DNA from: Hymenobacter guriensis
GTDB taxonomy: Bacteria > Bacteroidota > Bacteroidia > Cytophagales > Hymenobacteraceae
Length of the DNA stretch: 64,000 bases
Assembly: GCF_015773195.1 (NCBI RefSeq)
Contig: NZ_JADWYK010000001.1
Location: 310,001-374,000 of the forward strand
Direction of reading: 5' to 3'
Positions 1-8,548 of this stretch are shown here, in pieces. Every line of letters begins with the position of its first letter. The first letter of the stretch is position 1. The translations under genes and the position numbers were made by a program. The notes beneath the pieces were generated by a model. The model did no database searches, was not told the DNA's origin, and worked only from the letters and a program-made list of their open reading frames with translations.

Positions 1-79
1 AATAGGATGCGGGAGCCTGGGCCTGAGCCTGGACGACGCCCACGCCGAAAAGCAATAAAGCGAGTACTGTTTGTTTCAT
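1..79 (-). CDS. N-terminus of a secreted protein (partial)
   Basis: The reverse strand from 79 reads MKQTVLALLLFGVGVVQAQA and continues QAPASY to the window edge. This is a typical Sec signal peptide: short basic start, hydrophobic core, and an Ala-x-Ala-type cleavage region rich in Gln-Ala. Only 26 codons are visible, so the mature protein cannot be identified. It is transcribed away from the symporter gene that begins at 354, so 80-353 is a divergent intergenic region. Confidence 0.6.
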   Translation of the reverse strand, partial: MKQTVLALLLFGVGVVQAQAQAPASY

Positions 80-142
80 GCGAAATAGATAGGAAAGTGA
101 AATGATGGGTGCGCTACATCAAGCAGGGGAGCCATGGCGCCA

Positions 143-190
143 TTAGCAATAACTACCTGCAATATAGCAGCCTACCTGAGTTATTGCTAA
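143..190. promoter_or_regulatory. 12-bp inverted repeat in divergent intergenic region
   Basis: A perfect 12-bp inverted repeat (TTAGCAATAACT at 143-154, AGTTATTGCTAA at 179-190) with a 24-bp spacer lies between the divergent genes at 79 (minus) and 354 (plus). The region is clearly more AT-rich than the genes. It could be an operator for a dimeric regulator or a stem-loop in a leader. No run of T follows, so it does not look like a terminator. No convincing gene is present in 80-353. Confidence 0.4.
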
Positions 191-353
191 CAAATTCCCT
201 ATCTGATATCCGTTTTCTTCTATGGAAGCCACTGATGAAACACCCCATTATGCGAACCTGCCTTGGGAATAGTAGCTTTGCTATCCTTTTTCGGTTGAGT
301 GATGCGTGGCCCTTTTACCAACAGCTAACCGCCAAAAGCTAACCGCCCAGCTC

Positions 354-1838
354 ATGTCCCCTACCCTCGTGCTTAGCCTCATTGCGGGCTACTTCGTTGT
401 ACTCATCATCATCTCGATTCTGACCTCGCGCAAAGCCACGAGTGAGTCGTTCTTCATTGCCAACCGCAACGCGCCCTGGTACATGGTGGCCTTTGCCATG
501 ATTGGCACCTCCCTGTCGGGCGTCACCTTCATCTCTATTCCCGGCATGGTGGCCTCCCAAAGCTGGAGCTACATGGCCGTGGTGCTGGGCTACATTGTGG
601 GCTACCTCGTGATTGGCACCGTGCTCATGCCGCTTTACTACCGGCTGCGGCTGGTGAGCATCTACACTTACCTGGAGCAGCGGTTCGGGTTCTGGAGCTA
701 CAAAACCGGGGCCTTGTTTTTCCTGATTTCCCGGGCCGTGGGCGCGGCGTTCCGGCTGTTCTTGGTGGCGGGCGTGCTGCAGCTGGCCGTGTTCGATGGG
801 CTGGGCGTGCCGTTTGCCGTCACGGTTACCATCAGCATCCTGCTGATTTACCTCTACACCTTCCGTGGCGGACTCAAAACAATCCTCTGGACCGACACTT
901 TCCAGACCATGGCCATGCTGCTGTGCGTGGGCGTGAGCATCTACCTCATGGCCGACGAGCTGAACCTGGGCTTTGCCGGCCTGGTGAAAACGGTGAAGGA
1001 AAGCACCATGTCGCAGATCTACTTCTCCGACCCCAAGGACGACAAGTTCTTCTGGAAGCAGTTTGCCTCGGGCGCGTTTATCACCATCGTGATGACCGGG
1101 CTCGACCAGGACATGATGCAGAAAAACCTGAGCTGCCGCTCCCTGCCCGATGCTCAGAAAAATATGTTCTGGTTTACGCTGGCTATTGTGGTGGTGAATG
1201 TGTTTTTCCTGTCGCTGGGCGTACTGCTCTACCAGTTTGCCGCCGCCAAGGGCATTCAGTTGCCGATGAATCCGGATACCGGTAAGGTTATCGGCGACAA
1301 CGTGTTTCCGCTGCTGGCTACCAACCACTTCTCCCTGTTTGCGGGCATCGTGTTCATCCTGGGCATCATTGCCGTCACCTACGCCTCCGCCGACTCTGCC
1401 CTCACGGCCCTCACCACCTCGTTTTGCGTGGATATGCTCGATATCCAGCAGTACGACGAACAGCGCCAGAAGCGGCTGCGCCACCTCACGCACTTCGGTT
1501 TTTCCATCGTGCTGATCATCATTATCCTGATCTTCCGGGCCATCAACGACCAGAGCGTTATTACCTCCGTATTTAAGGCGGCGGGCTACACGTATGGGCC
1601 GCTGCTGGGGCTGTTTTCATTTGGCATCTTCACGCGCCGCGGCCTGCACGACAAGCTGGTGCTGCCCGTGTGCGTGGTGGCCCCGCTCCTGACATGGTTT
1701 ATCAACGAGCACTCCGTGGCATGGTGGGATTACAAGTTTGGCTTCGAGATTCTGATGCTCAACGGGCTGATTACCTTCCTGGGGCTGCTGGCCATTTCGC
1801 GCCCGCGCCAGGTCGTCGAATTGAACCCCGCCGCCTAG
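354..1838 (+). CDS. Sodium:solute symporter (SSS family)
   Basis: A 494-residue inner-membrane protein with about 13 hydrophobic segments. It shows the SSS-family N-terminal pattern: the segment FFIANRNAPWYMVAFAMIGT after the first helix, followed by Gly/Ser-rich helices. The family couples Na+ entry to uptake of sugars, amino acids, vitamins or organic acids; the substrate cannot be read here. The ATG at 354 is preferred over the upstream in-frame ATG at 306, because the protein then begins directly before the first membrane helix (MSPTLVLSLIAGY). It probably stands alone: 54 bp downstream the next gene has its own promoter-like box. Confidence 0.9.
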   Translation: MSPTLVLSLIAGYFVVLIIISILTSRKATSESFFIANRNAPWYMVAFAMIGTSLSGVTFISIPGMVASQSWSYMAVVLGYIVGYLVIGTVLMPLYYRLRLVSIYTYLEQRFGFWSYKTGALFFLISRAVGAAFRLFLVAGVLQLAVFDGLGVPFAVTVTISILLIYLYTFRGGLKTILWTDTFQTMAMLLCVGVSIYLMADELNLGFAGLVKTVKESTMSQIYFSDPKDDKFFWKQFASGAFITIVMTGLDQDMMQKNLSCRSLPDAQKNMFWFTLAIVVVNVFFLSLGVLLYQFAAAKGIQLPMNPDTGKVIGDNVFPLLATNHFSLFAGIVFILGIIAVTYASADSALTALTTSFCVDMLDIQQYDEQRQKRLRHLTHFGFSIVLIIIILIFRAINDQSVITSVFKAAGYTYGPLLGLFSFGIFTRRGLHDKLVLPVCVVAPLLTWFINEHSVAWWDYKFGFEILMLNGLITFLGLLAISRPRQVVELNPAA

Positions 1839-1861
1839 CCGGGGGTTAGGGGAAGTCGGTG

Positions 1862-1869
1862 TACCTTTG
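1862..1869 (+). promoter_or_regulatory. Putative -7 promoter box TACCTTTG
   Basis: TACCTTTG is an exact match to the Bacteroidota -7 consensus TAnnTTTG and sits 23 bp upstream of the ATG at 1893. No clear -33 TTG is visible at the expected spacing. The call is by motif only. Confidence 0.55.
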
Positions 1870-1892
1870 CACTCCTTATTGCCCCGCCCTCC

Positions 1893-2351
1893 ATGAAACA
1901 TCTGTTCTTCATCTTGTTGCTCGTAGCTTCGGCCCAGGTGGCCCGGGCTCAGCAAACCACGGTGCTGAAACCCGGCCAGCGGGGCGTGCCGCGTCATTCC
2001 TCCGCCAACCGGCCCGATGTGCTGCCCAAGTTCCCGGGCGGCGCCGAGGCCTTGGGCGAGTTTCTGCAGATGAACATCCAGTATCCGGAGGCCGCGCGCG
2101 TCAAAGGAGTTACGGGGCAGGTGCTGATGGGCTTCCGGGTGGAAGCCGATGGGCGCGTAACGGATCCGCACATCATTCAGGGCCTTACGCCGGAGTGCGA
2201 CGCCGAAGCCCTGCGCGTGCTACAGATGATGCCGGCCTGGCTGCCAGCCAAGCGCAAGGGCGAAACCCTGGCCATGCCGGTGCAGCTGCCCTTCACCTTC
2301 GGCTCAGCCGCCAACCTGGAAATTGAAAAGGGTAAAGTAAAATTTGAGTAA
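1893..2351 (+). CDS. TonB C-terminal domain protein, secreted or periplasmic
   Basis: A 152-residue protein with a clear signal peptide (MKHLFFILLLVASAQVARAQ) followed by a TonB C-terminal-type domain at about residues 45-140. The fingerprint includes the YPEAARVKGVTGQVLMGFRV segment, then VEADGRVTD and the ECDAEALRVLQMMPAWLPAK segment. TonB proteins carry energy from the inner membrane to outer-membrane receptors. This one has a cleavable-looking signal and no Pro-rich linker, so it is more likely a free periplasmic TonB-like domain than an energising TonB. Such stand-alone proteins are common in Bacteroidota. Confidence 0.85.
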   Translation: MKHLFFILLLVASAQVARAQQTTVLKPGQRGVPRHSSANRPDVLPKFPGGAEALGEFLQMNIQYPEAARVKGVTGQVLMGFRVEADGRVTDPHIIQGLTPECDAEALRVLQMMPAWLPAKRKGETLAMPVQLPFTFGSAANLEIEKGKVKFE

Positions 2352-2354
2352 ACG

Positions 2355-2451
2355 AGTCTTAGAACCTAGAAGTGAGAACCCAGAGCTTAGCGGCCATAAG
2401 GCACCAGTCAAAAATCTAAGTTCTCAGTTCTCCTATCTAAGCTCTAACCCA
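2355..2451. repeat. Imperfect inverted repeat between genes
   Basis: The gap between the TonB-like gene and the ABC exporter is almost entirely an imperfect inverted repeat. The left half has GAACCTAGAAGTGAGAAC then AGAGCTTAG; the right half is roughly its reverse complement, with GTTCTCAGTTCTCC then CTAAGCTCTAA. It is more AT-rich than the genes. It looks like a dispersed palindromic intergenic element rather than a terminator, because no T-run follows. Confidence 0.45.
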
Positions 2452-2456
2452 GTAGA

Positions 2457-4307
2457 ATGGCAGCCAGAAGCGGAATGAATACCAGTGGCCAGTCGGGAGC
2501 CGATGTCCCCAAGGTCAAGCTTACCAAAGAAAACTTCCAGCGCGGGCTGCGGATTTTCCGCTTTGTATTACCCTATAAGGCGTCCTTCATAGCGGGCCTG
2601 CTGCTGCTGCTGCTTAGCAGTGTTTCCACGATGGTGATGCCCAAGATGCTGGGCTACATCGTCAACATTGCCAACCACCAGACGGCCGCACTGCCGCCAT
2701 TCGTGCCCAAGACCATTACCGGCATTGCGCTGGTGCTGTTTGGCGTGGTGCTGCTGCAGGGAATTTTTTCCTTTTTCCGGATTTACTTTTTCTCGCGGGT
2801 CAGCGAGTTTACCGTGCGCGACATCCGCCGCACGCTCTACCAGAAGCTCGTCACGCTGCCCATTCCATTTTTTGAGCAGCGTCGGGTGGGCGAAATCACC
2901 TCCCGCCTGACCTCCGACGTAGCCAACATTCAGGACACGTTCACGCTCACGCTGGCCGAGTTTCTGCGCCAGATCCTGACGCTGCTGGCCGGCGTGGCCT
3001 TTATCATGTGGGAGTCGTGGCGGCTGTCGTTGTTTATGCTGGCTACGTTTCCGCCGCTTGTGCTGCTGGCGTTTCTGTTTGGGCGCAGCATACGAAAGCT
3101 CGCCAAGCAAACCCAGGACGAACTGGCCAAAACCAACGTCATTGTGGAGGAAACGCTGCAGGGCATTAGTTCGGTGAAAGCGTTTGCCAGCGAGCAGCAC
3201 GAAGTAAAGCGCTACGGGGAGGGGCTGAGCCGCACCGTACAGGCCGCCCTGAAATCGAGCTTGTACCGCGGGGGCTTCGTGTCGTTTATCATCGTGGCCA
3301 TCTTTGGAGGCATCTTCCTGGTGCTTTGGCGCGGCGCTACCTATGTGGAGCTGCCCCTCTCCGACCCGCGCCACCTGGACATGGGCGACCTGGTATCGTT
3401 CATTCTCTACACCATGTTCATCGGTGCCTCGGTGGCCGGGCTGGGTGAGATGTACGGCAAGATTCAAAGCAGTCTGGGCGCCTCGGAGCGCCTGCTCGAA
3501 ATCCTGGATGAAACCTCGGAGCCCGTGCACCAGCCGCGCCCGGCCAACGTGCCTGCCCTGCACCTGCGTGGCAACATTGCGTACGACCACGTGGAGTTCC
3601 GCTACCCTACCCGCCCTGATCTACCGGTGCTCAAGGACATCAGCTTCCGCATTGAAGCCGGGGAAAAGGTGGCACTTGTGGGGCCGTCGGGCGCGGGCAA
3701 GAGCACCATCGTGCAGCTGCTGATGCACATCTACGAGCTGAGTGCCGGCCGCATCAGCATCGATGGGCACGACATCAACTCTCTTGACTTGACGGAGCTG
3801 CGCCAGCACATCGGTATTGTTCCCCAGGAAACCATGCTGTTCGGCGGCACCATCCGCGAAAACATCCTCTACGGCCGCCCCGGTGCCCCCGACGCCGACG
3901 TTATTGATGCAGCCCGGCGGGCCAATGCCTGGCAGTTTATCAGCTCCTTCCCCGAGGGCCTGGATACGGTGGTGGGCGAGCGGGGCATCAAGCTTTCGGG
4001 CGGGCAGCGCCAGCGCGTGGCCATTGCCCGGGCCATCCTGAAAAACCCCGTTATCCTGCTCCTCGATGAGGCCACTTCCGCCCTCGACTCGGAAAGCGAA
4101 AAGCTGGTGCAGCAGGCCATGGACGAGCTCATGCAGAACCGCACCAGCATCATCATCGCGCACCGCCTGAGCACCATCCGTAAAGTGGACAAAATCCTGG
4201 TTATCGATGGCGGCCGCATCGTGGAGCAAGGCTCCCACGAGGAGCTCAGCGAAAACGAAAACGGCCTCTACGCCAACCTGCTGAAGCTCCAGTTTGAGTT
4301 GACGTAG
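2457..4307 (+). CDS. ABC exporter, MsbA/lipid-multidrug type (TMD-NBD fusion)
   Basis: A 616-residue half-transporter with an N-terminal membrane domain (six predicted helices, residues ~35-330) fused to an ATPase domain (~370-610). The ATPase has Walker A GPSGAGKST near 408, signature LSGGQRQR near 511, Walker B ILLLDEATSALD near 531-540 and the H-loop HRLST. It would homodimerise in the inner membrane and export lipids or drugs. The start at 2457 is the first ATG after the intergenic palindrome; a second Met lies at residue 7. A strong hairpin follows, so transcription probably ends after this gene. Confidence 0.93.
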   Translation: MAARSGMNTSGQSGADVPKVKLTKENFQRGLRIFRFVLPYKASFIAGLLLLLLSSVSTMVMPKMLGYIVNIANHQTAALPPFVPKTITGIALVLFGVVLLQGIFSFFRIYFFSRVSEFTVRDIRRTLYQKLVTLPIPFFEQRRVGEITSRLTSDVANIQDTFTLTLAEFLRQILTLLAGVAFIMWESWRLSLFMLATFPPLVLLAFLFGRSIRKLAKQTQDELAKTNVIVEETLQGISSVKAFASEQHEVKRYGEGLSRTVQAALKSSLYRGGFVSFIIVAIFGGIFLVLWRGATYVELPLSDPRHLDMGDLVSFILYTMFIGASVAGLGEMYGKIQSSLGASERLLEILDETSEPVHQPRPANVPALHLRGNIAYDHVEFRYPTRPDLPVLKDISFRIEAGEKVALVGPSGAGKSTIVQLLMHIYELSAGRISIDGHDINSLDLTELRQHIGIVPQETMLFGGTIRENILYGRPGAPDADVIDAARRANAWQFISSFPEGLDTVVGERGIKLSGGQRQRVAIARAILKNPVILLLDEATSALDSESEKLVQQAMDELMQNRTSIIIAHRLSTIRKVDKILVIDGGRIVEQGSHEELSENENGLYANLLKLQFELT

Positions 4308-4325
4308 TAGCAGAGAGGTTTAGGA

Positions 4326-4364
4326 AAAGCAGAAAGGAGGAGCCGGGCTTCTCCTTTCTGCTTT
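4326..4364 (+). terminator. Rho-independent-type terminator after ABC exporter
   Basis: Perfect 14-bp stem (4326-4339 with 4351-4364), 11-base loop, right arm ending in CTTT. It lies 19 bp after the exporter stop codon. Confidence 0.75.
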
Positions 4365-4416
4365 ATGGCATATTGAAAGTTAACAGACGCGCGTTAGGCA
4401 GGCAAACCTATTTACT

Positions 4417-5220
4417 ATGCTTGTACATCGTACCCGCCGCTCTGCTATTATCCTGCCCGACCTTGGTCCCCTAGCAGGAATCCTGCTTTTGATCTGCGGG
4501 GCGCAGTTATCACGTCCAATGGCCGAGCCCGTGCCGCGCACCATTTTCTCTCCTTATAGTCTGAGTGATGATGGCATACACGCTCATTTTGGCAGCCGTG
4601 CCGTTATTCATATTGATGCCAGCCAGCGTACCTACATTACTGGCTACCCTAGCCTCCTGGCGGCTGCGGTACAACGGGTAGCTCGTTTGCACGGCGTTAC
4701 CTTCACCCCGCACCAGCTAAGTCAGCTGCAGCAGCTCAACGTCATCAACCAGGATATTGAGCAAATGCCTGCCTGGCTGGACACTGCCCCTTCTCAGCGT
4801 TTTCGGCTGTCGACGGGCATTCCACCAACCTCTGATAATCATCAGCTAGACGATTATATAACGGCTATTACGCATACATTAATTGAGCAGGTAGTAGGAG
4901 AACCTTCTGCTTTGATGGATGCTCCGCCACTGCATGAGCCCACTCTGCCCGGCGTGACGCCGATGCCAGCCCTGATCAGTCAACTTCATCAAAAACTGGA
5001 TTCGCAGCCCTTTGCCATTAGGCCCGATCAGCATGCCCAGGCCAGTCGCGTGATGGCGGTAATGGAATTGCTTGCCTGTAACTATATGGGACGCGGCATT
5101 AAGCTGATAACCGGGCGGCAAGACCGTTATTGGGAGCTATATGAACGTGCCCTCTTCACCACCCACCTTCGCCGAATATCAGCTGATTCACCAGACGCAG
5201 CAGCACCAGCGCAACACTAA
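4417..5220 (+). CDS. Hypothetical membrane-anchored protein
   Basis: A 267-residue protein I do not recognise. It has one N-terminal hydrophobic segment (residues ~12-33, LGPLAGILLLICGAQL), then a hydrophilic, probably extracytoplasmic region. A single helix after a short basic tail with a following small domain is the ExbD-type layout, and the helix is preceded by PDL, but I cannot confirm that relationship. GC is lower than in the neighbours. The last 80 bp overlap the next gene in a different frame. Confidence 0.6.
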   Translation: MLVHRTRRSAIILPDLGPLAGILLLICGAQLSRPMAEPVPRTIFSPYSLSDDGIHAHFGSRAVIHIDASQRTYITGYPSLLAAAVQRVARLHGVTFTPHQLSQLQQLNVINQDIEQMPAWLDTAPSQRFRLSTGIPPTSDNHQLDDYITAITHTLIEQVVGEPSALMDAPPLHEPTLPGVTPMPALISQLHQKLDSQPFAIRPDQHAQASRVMAVMELLACNYMGRGIKLITGRQDRYWELYERALFTTHLRRISADSPDAAAPAQH

Positions 5221-5692
5221 CCGCCCGCGTAAGCCGGCTACGTCGGACTCCTGGAAAAAGAAATTCCAGCTGTGGCTCGGGTTCACACTTTCGTCGGGTA
5301 CTGTCTATTGGATTTTTGGGCCGAAGAAATGGCTGGCTTGGGCCCTGCTGGCCGCTATACTAACCGGCCTAAGCCTGCTGCATCAATGGTGGGAATACCG
5401 GAAGGCCTATCGACAGTTTGCGGTCCGCCTGCATCCTACGGGGTATTCAGTACGCTCAGAAGGTGTGGAAGTACACTGGCCGGACCAGACGGCGTATTAC
5501 CGCTGGACGGATTTTTACCGCCTGCAACTGATTGGGAAGTGGCTATTGCTGTATACTTCCGTAGAAGACTGTTACTACCTGACGCTGACCAACCTGCCAA
5601 ATACCGAGGCGCGACAGACCTTGCTCAGCTACCTTCCTGCTGATAATCTGGTAGTGCCGCCCGGACTTCTTGCTGATTGGGAAGTAGCTTGA
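5141..5692 (+). CDS. Hypothetical membrane protein, YcxB-like C-terminus
   Basis: A 183-residue protein with a hydrophilic N-terminus (~1-40), two closely spaced membrane segments (~43-80) and a C-terminal beta-rich domain (~90-175) with the WTDFYRLQLIGKWLLLYTS pattern seen in YcxB-like domains. The function of that family is not established. The ATG at 5141 has a GGGAG at a suitable distance upstream and there is no later in-frame ATG before the membrane segments, so the 80-bp overlap with the previous gene appears real. Translational coupling is likely. Confidence 0.6.
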   Translation: MNVPSSPPTFAEYQLIHQTQQHQRNTNRPRKPATSDSWKKKFQLWLGFTLSSGTVYWIFGPKKWLAWALLAAILTGLSLLHQWWEYRKAYRQFAVRLHPTGYSVRSEGVEVHWPDQTAYYRWTDFYRLQLIGKWLLLYTSVEDCYYLTLTNLPNTEARQTLLSYLPADNLVVPPGLLADWEVA

Positions 5693-5732
5693 CGCTTGCC
5701 CGCAGCGGGCGGTTTATTATACCCCGAAAGCC

Positions 5733-5740
5733 GTACTTTT
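5733..5740 (+). promoter_or_regulatory. Putative -7 promoter box TACTTTTA
   Basis: TACTTTTA differs by one base from TAnnTTTG and lies 31 bp before the ATG at 5772, with a TTTA-containing stretch about 20 bp upstream. Motif evidence only. Confidence 0.35.
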
Positions 5741-5771
5741 ACCCCGTATCAACCCCACTTCACCCGCTTCC

Positions 5772-6692
5772 ATGTACGCTATTTCCCGTAACACTTTGCT
5801 GGCCGGCACCGCCCTGGCTGGCGCGTTTGTCCTGACTGTTTCCTCGGCACAGGCCCAGCTCAATACGCCCGCCGCTTCGCCCAAGAGCACCATCCAGCAG
5901 CGCGTGGGCCTCACCGACGTAACCATCACCTACTCCCGCCCCAGCCTGCGCGGACGCAAGGCATTTGGCGGGCTGGTGCCTTACGACAAGCGCTGGCGCA
6001 CGGGTGCCAATGCCACTACCAGCATCAAGTTTTCGGACGACGTGACGGTGGAAGGCAAGAAAGTACCCGCCGGTGAATACGGCATCTACACCATCCCCAA
6101 AAAGAACGAGTGGATTGTCGTGCTCAACAAAAGCACCAAACAGGGCGCGGATGTCGACGGCTTCAAGGACGATGAGGACGTGGCGCGCTTCACGGTGAAG
6201 TCGTACATGCTGCCCGGCCTGATTGCCGAGAAAATCACGGCGCCCAAGCAAGGCAAAGTCGAAACCTTCACCATCAACTTCACCGACCTCACGCCCGCTA
6301 CGGCCAACGTAGCCATGGAGTGGGAGCTGACGGGTGCCAAGTTCAAAATCTCCTCGGATGTAGAAACCAAGGTGATGGCGCAGATTGACGAGAAAGTCAT
6401 CAAAAATGCCTCGCCGAATGCCAACGACCTGGCAGCCGCCGCGGCTTACTACTACGACAACGATAAGGACCTGAAGCAGGCCCTGGCTTGGATGCAGAAA
6501 GCCAACGCCACCGACCCCAAGTTCTGGAACGTGCATACGGAGGCTAAAATCCGGCTGAAAATGAAAGACTACAAAGGCGCCGTAACGGCCGCCGAGCAGT
6601 CGAAGAAGCTAGCCCTCGACGCCAAAAACAACGACTACGCCGTGATGAACGACCAACTCATGGTGCAGGCCAAGAAAGACGGCAAGCTGTAA
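5772..6692 (+). CDS. DUF2911 domain protein, secreted
   Basis: A 306-residue protein with a signal peptide ending near SSAQAQ (~28) and a DUF2911 domain at about 40-190. The typical run is the KSTIQQRVGLTDVTITYSRP segment, then LVPYDKRWRTGANATTSIKF and VPAGEYGIYTIP. The C-terminal ~80 residues look like a TPR-type helical tail (ANDLAAAAAYYYDNDKDLKQ). DUF2911 proteins are abundant in Bacteroidota; their biochemical role is not established. It is followed by a strong hairpin and is probably monocistronic. Confidence 0.9.
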   Translation: MYAISRNTLLAGTALAGAFVLTVSSAQAQLNTPAASPKSTIQQRVGLTDVTITYSRPSLRGRKAFGGLVPYDKRWRTGANATTSIKFSDDVTVEGKKVPAGEYGIYTIPKKNEWIVVLNKSTKQGADVDGFKDDEDVARFTVKSYMLPGLIAEKITAPKQGKVETFTINFTDLTPATANVAMEWELTGAKFKISSDVETKVMAQIDEKVIKNASPNANDLAAAAAYYYDNDKDLKQALAWMQKANATDPKFWNVHTEAKIRLKMKDYKGAVTAAEQSKKLALDAKNNDYAVMNDQLMVQAKKDGKL

Positions 6693-6713
6693 GCCAGTCG
6701 CCCCTAACCGGCA

Positions 6714-6750
6714 AAAAAGCCTGCTTCCTAAAAAAGGAAGCAGGCTTTTT
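6714..6750 (+). terminator. Terminator after DUF2911 gene
   Basis: Perfect 16-bp stem (6714-6729 with 6735-6750) and a 5-base loop; the arms carry A5 and T5, so it could work in both directions. It lies 21 bp past the stop codon. Confidence 0.85.
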
Positions 6751-6824
6751 CATGCCTGAAAACGCTCGAAAGCGGTAGCGGCTACGAAGGCGCGAGCCGC
6801 AGTAGCCGCGCAGGCCGGGCGCCT

Positions 6825-6863
6825 AGCTCCCCCTCTCAACGGGAGAGGGGGCCGGGGGGTGAG
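6825..6863. repeat. GC-rich palindromic repeat at symporter 3' end
   Basis: CCCCCTCTC (6829-6837) pairs with GAGAGGGGG (6843-6851), followed by GCCGGGGGGTGAGG. This CCCCCTCTC/GAGAGGGGG-plus-GGGGTGAGG type of sequence is a widely dispersed short repeat in bacterial genomes. Here it runs into the last codons of the symporter gene on the minus strand. Confidence 0.5.
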
Positions 6864-8548
6864 GCCCGCTGCCCCAGCTCCGCCAGCCCCATCACCAGAA
6901 AGCAGCCCAGCACGTTGTACCACAGGTAGGCAATATCCGTCAGCCAGAAGGCCAGCAGCGTGGCCACCTGCGTCACTACGGCCGCCCAGAACACGGCCCG
7001 GCCGTGCACGTGCTTCTGAAAAAAGGCCACCGCGAAAATGCCTAGGATGGTACCGTAAAACAAGGAACCCAGGATGTTGACGGCCTGAATCAGGTTTTCC
7101 ATGCGGGCCGCGAACAGGGCAAACCCAATGCCCAGCATCCCCCACCCCACCGTGGCTCCGCGCGACACGCGCACCAGGTGCTTGTCGGTGCAGAGGGCCA
7201 GCGGGCGGCGCGTGAAAGGGCGGTACAAGTCGATGACGGTGGTGGAGCCCAGGGAGTTGAGGCCGCTGCTGGCGCTGCCGAGGGCCGCGCTCAGCACCAC
7301 GGCCAGCAGTAGCCCTACCACGCCCTGGGGCAGGTAGCGCAGCACAAAGGACAAAAACACGTAGTCGGTGTCTTTCGCGTCGGCGGTGGGGGCGGTGCGC
7401 TGCACCAGAGCTTTCCAGTCGGTGCGGAGGCCGGCGGCGGCTGCCTGGGTGGTTTGCAGGCGCTGCTCAGCCCGGGCCTGGGTAGGCGCATCCTGGGCGT
7501 GGCGGGCGGCTACCAGGGCCGTGGCGGCGGCCTGCTGAGCCTGCTGCACCTGGGCGTATTCCTTTTCTAAACGGGCCATTTCGGGGGCTGCCGCGGAGTT
7601 CATACGCACCTGCTCATACACCGGCCGGTTGAAGGACAGCGGAGCAGGCTGAAACAGGTAGAACACGAACAGCAGCACCCCCACCAGCAGAATTCCGAAC
7701 TGCATGGGCACCTTCACCAGCCCGTTCAGCAGCAAGCCTAGCCGGCTTTGGGTAATGCTCTGCCCTGATAAATACCGCTGCACCTGGCTTTGGTCGGTGC
7801 CGAAGTAAGACAGGGCCAGAAACAGGCCACCCGTCATGCCGGTCCAGAAGTTGTAGCGGTTTTCCCAATCGAAGTTAAAATCGACCAGGTTGAGCTTGCC
7901 CATGCGGCCCGCCACGTGTAGGGCATCGGTGAAGCCCACACCGGCTGGCAGGTAGTGCACCAGCAGGTAGCCCGCCACCACCATGCCGGTGAAGATAACG
8001 GCCATTTGCCCTTGCTGCGTGACCGTAACGGCGCGGGTGCCCCCACTTACCGTGTAGGTAATCATAACCGCGCCCAGCAGGCAGACCGTGAGCGTGGTAT
8101 CCCAGCCCAGAATGGCCGACAGCACCAGCGCCGGGGCGTACAAACTCAGGCCGTTGCTGAAACCCCGCTGCACCAGAAACAGCCCCGCCGCCAGCGTGCG
8201 GGTGCGCCGGTCGAAGCGGGTTTGCAGAAACTCGTAGGCAGTGTACACGCCCAACCGGCTGTAGATGGGCACCGCCACCACCGCAATGAGCACCATGGCC
8301 AGCGGCAGCCCGAAGTAAAACTGGATAAAGCGCATCCCGTCGGCGTAGGCCTGGCCGGGCAAGCTCAGGAACGTGACGGCCGAAGCCTGGGTAGCCATAA
8401 TGCTCAGCCCCACGCCCCACCACCGCGCCTGCCGCCCGCCCAGCAGATAGCCATCCAAAGAGTTGCCCGCCCGCCGGGTGCGCCAGGTGCCGTAGCCCAC
8501 AATAAACAGCAGCGTGCCACCCAGCACCAGCCAGTCGAGGAAACTCAT
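6836..8548 (-). CDS. Sodium:solute symporter (SSS family) with coiled-coil insert
   Basis: A 570-residue inner-membrane SSS transporter. N-terminal helices include the family-typical GYLLGGRQARWWGVGLSIMA and ASAVTFLSLPGQAYADGM. An unusual hydrophilic, Ala/Gln-rich segment (~300-385, with EKEYAQVQQAQQAAATAL) interrupts the membrane domain and probably forms a coiled coil. The start at 8548 overlaps the stop of a 45-residue upstream gene (ATGA). The C-terminal residues SPPGPLSR and the stop codon come from a dispersed palindromic repeat. The PIG-L deacetylase gene lies upstream on the same strand, so the substrate may be an amino-sugar-type product; that is inference. Confidence 0.9.
   Translation of the reverse strand: MSFLDWLVLGGTLLFIVGYGTWRTRRAGNSLDGYLLGGRQARWWGVGLSIMATQASAVTFLSLPGQAYADGMRFIQFYFGLPLAMVLIAVVAVPIYSRLGVYTAYEFLQTRFDRRTRTLAAGLFLVQRGFSNGLSLYAPALVLSAILGWDTTLTVCLLGAVMITYTVSGGTRAVTVTQQGQMAVIFTGMVVAGYLLVHYLPAGVGFTDALHVAGRMGKLNLVDFNFDWENRYNFWTGMTGGLFLALSYFGTDQSQVQRYLSGQSITQSRLGLLLNGLVKVPMQFGILLVGVLLFVFYLFQPAPLSFNRPVYEQVRMNSAAAPEMARLEKEYAQVQQAQQAAATALVAARHAQDAPTQARAEQRLQTTQAAAAGLRTDWKALVQRTAPTADAKDTDYVFLSFVLRYLPQGVVGLLLAVVLSAALGSASSGLNSLGSTTVIDLYRPFTRRPLALCTDKHLVRVSRGATVGWGMLGIGFALFAARMENLIQAVNILGSLFYGTILGIFAVAFFQKHVHGRAVFWAAVVTQVATLLAFWLTDIAYLWYNVLGCFLVMGLAELGQRASPPGPLSR

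Noticed and set aside
109..342. 77-codon open frame before the first symporter
   Set aside because: It overlaps the symporter start region, has no recognisable domain, and its AT-rich sequence is better explained as a divergent promoter region.
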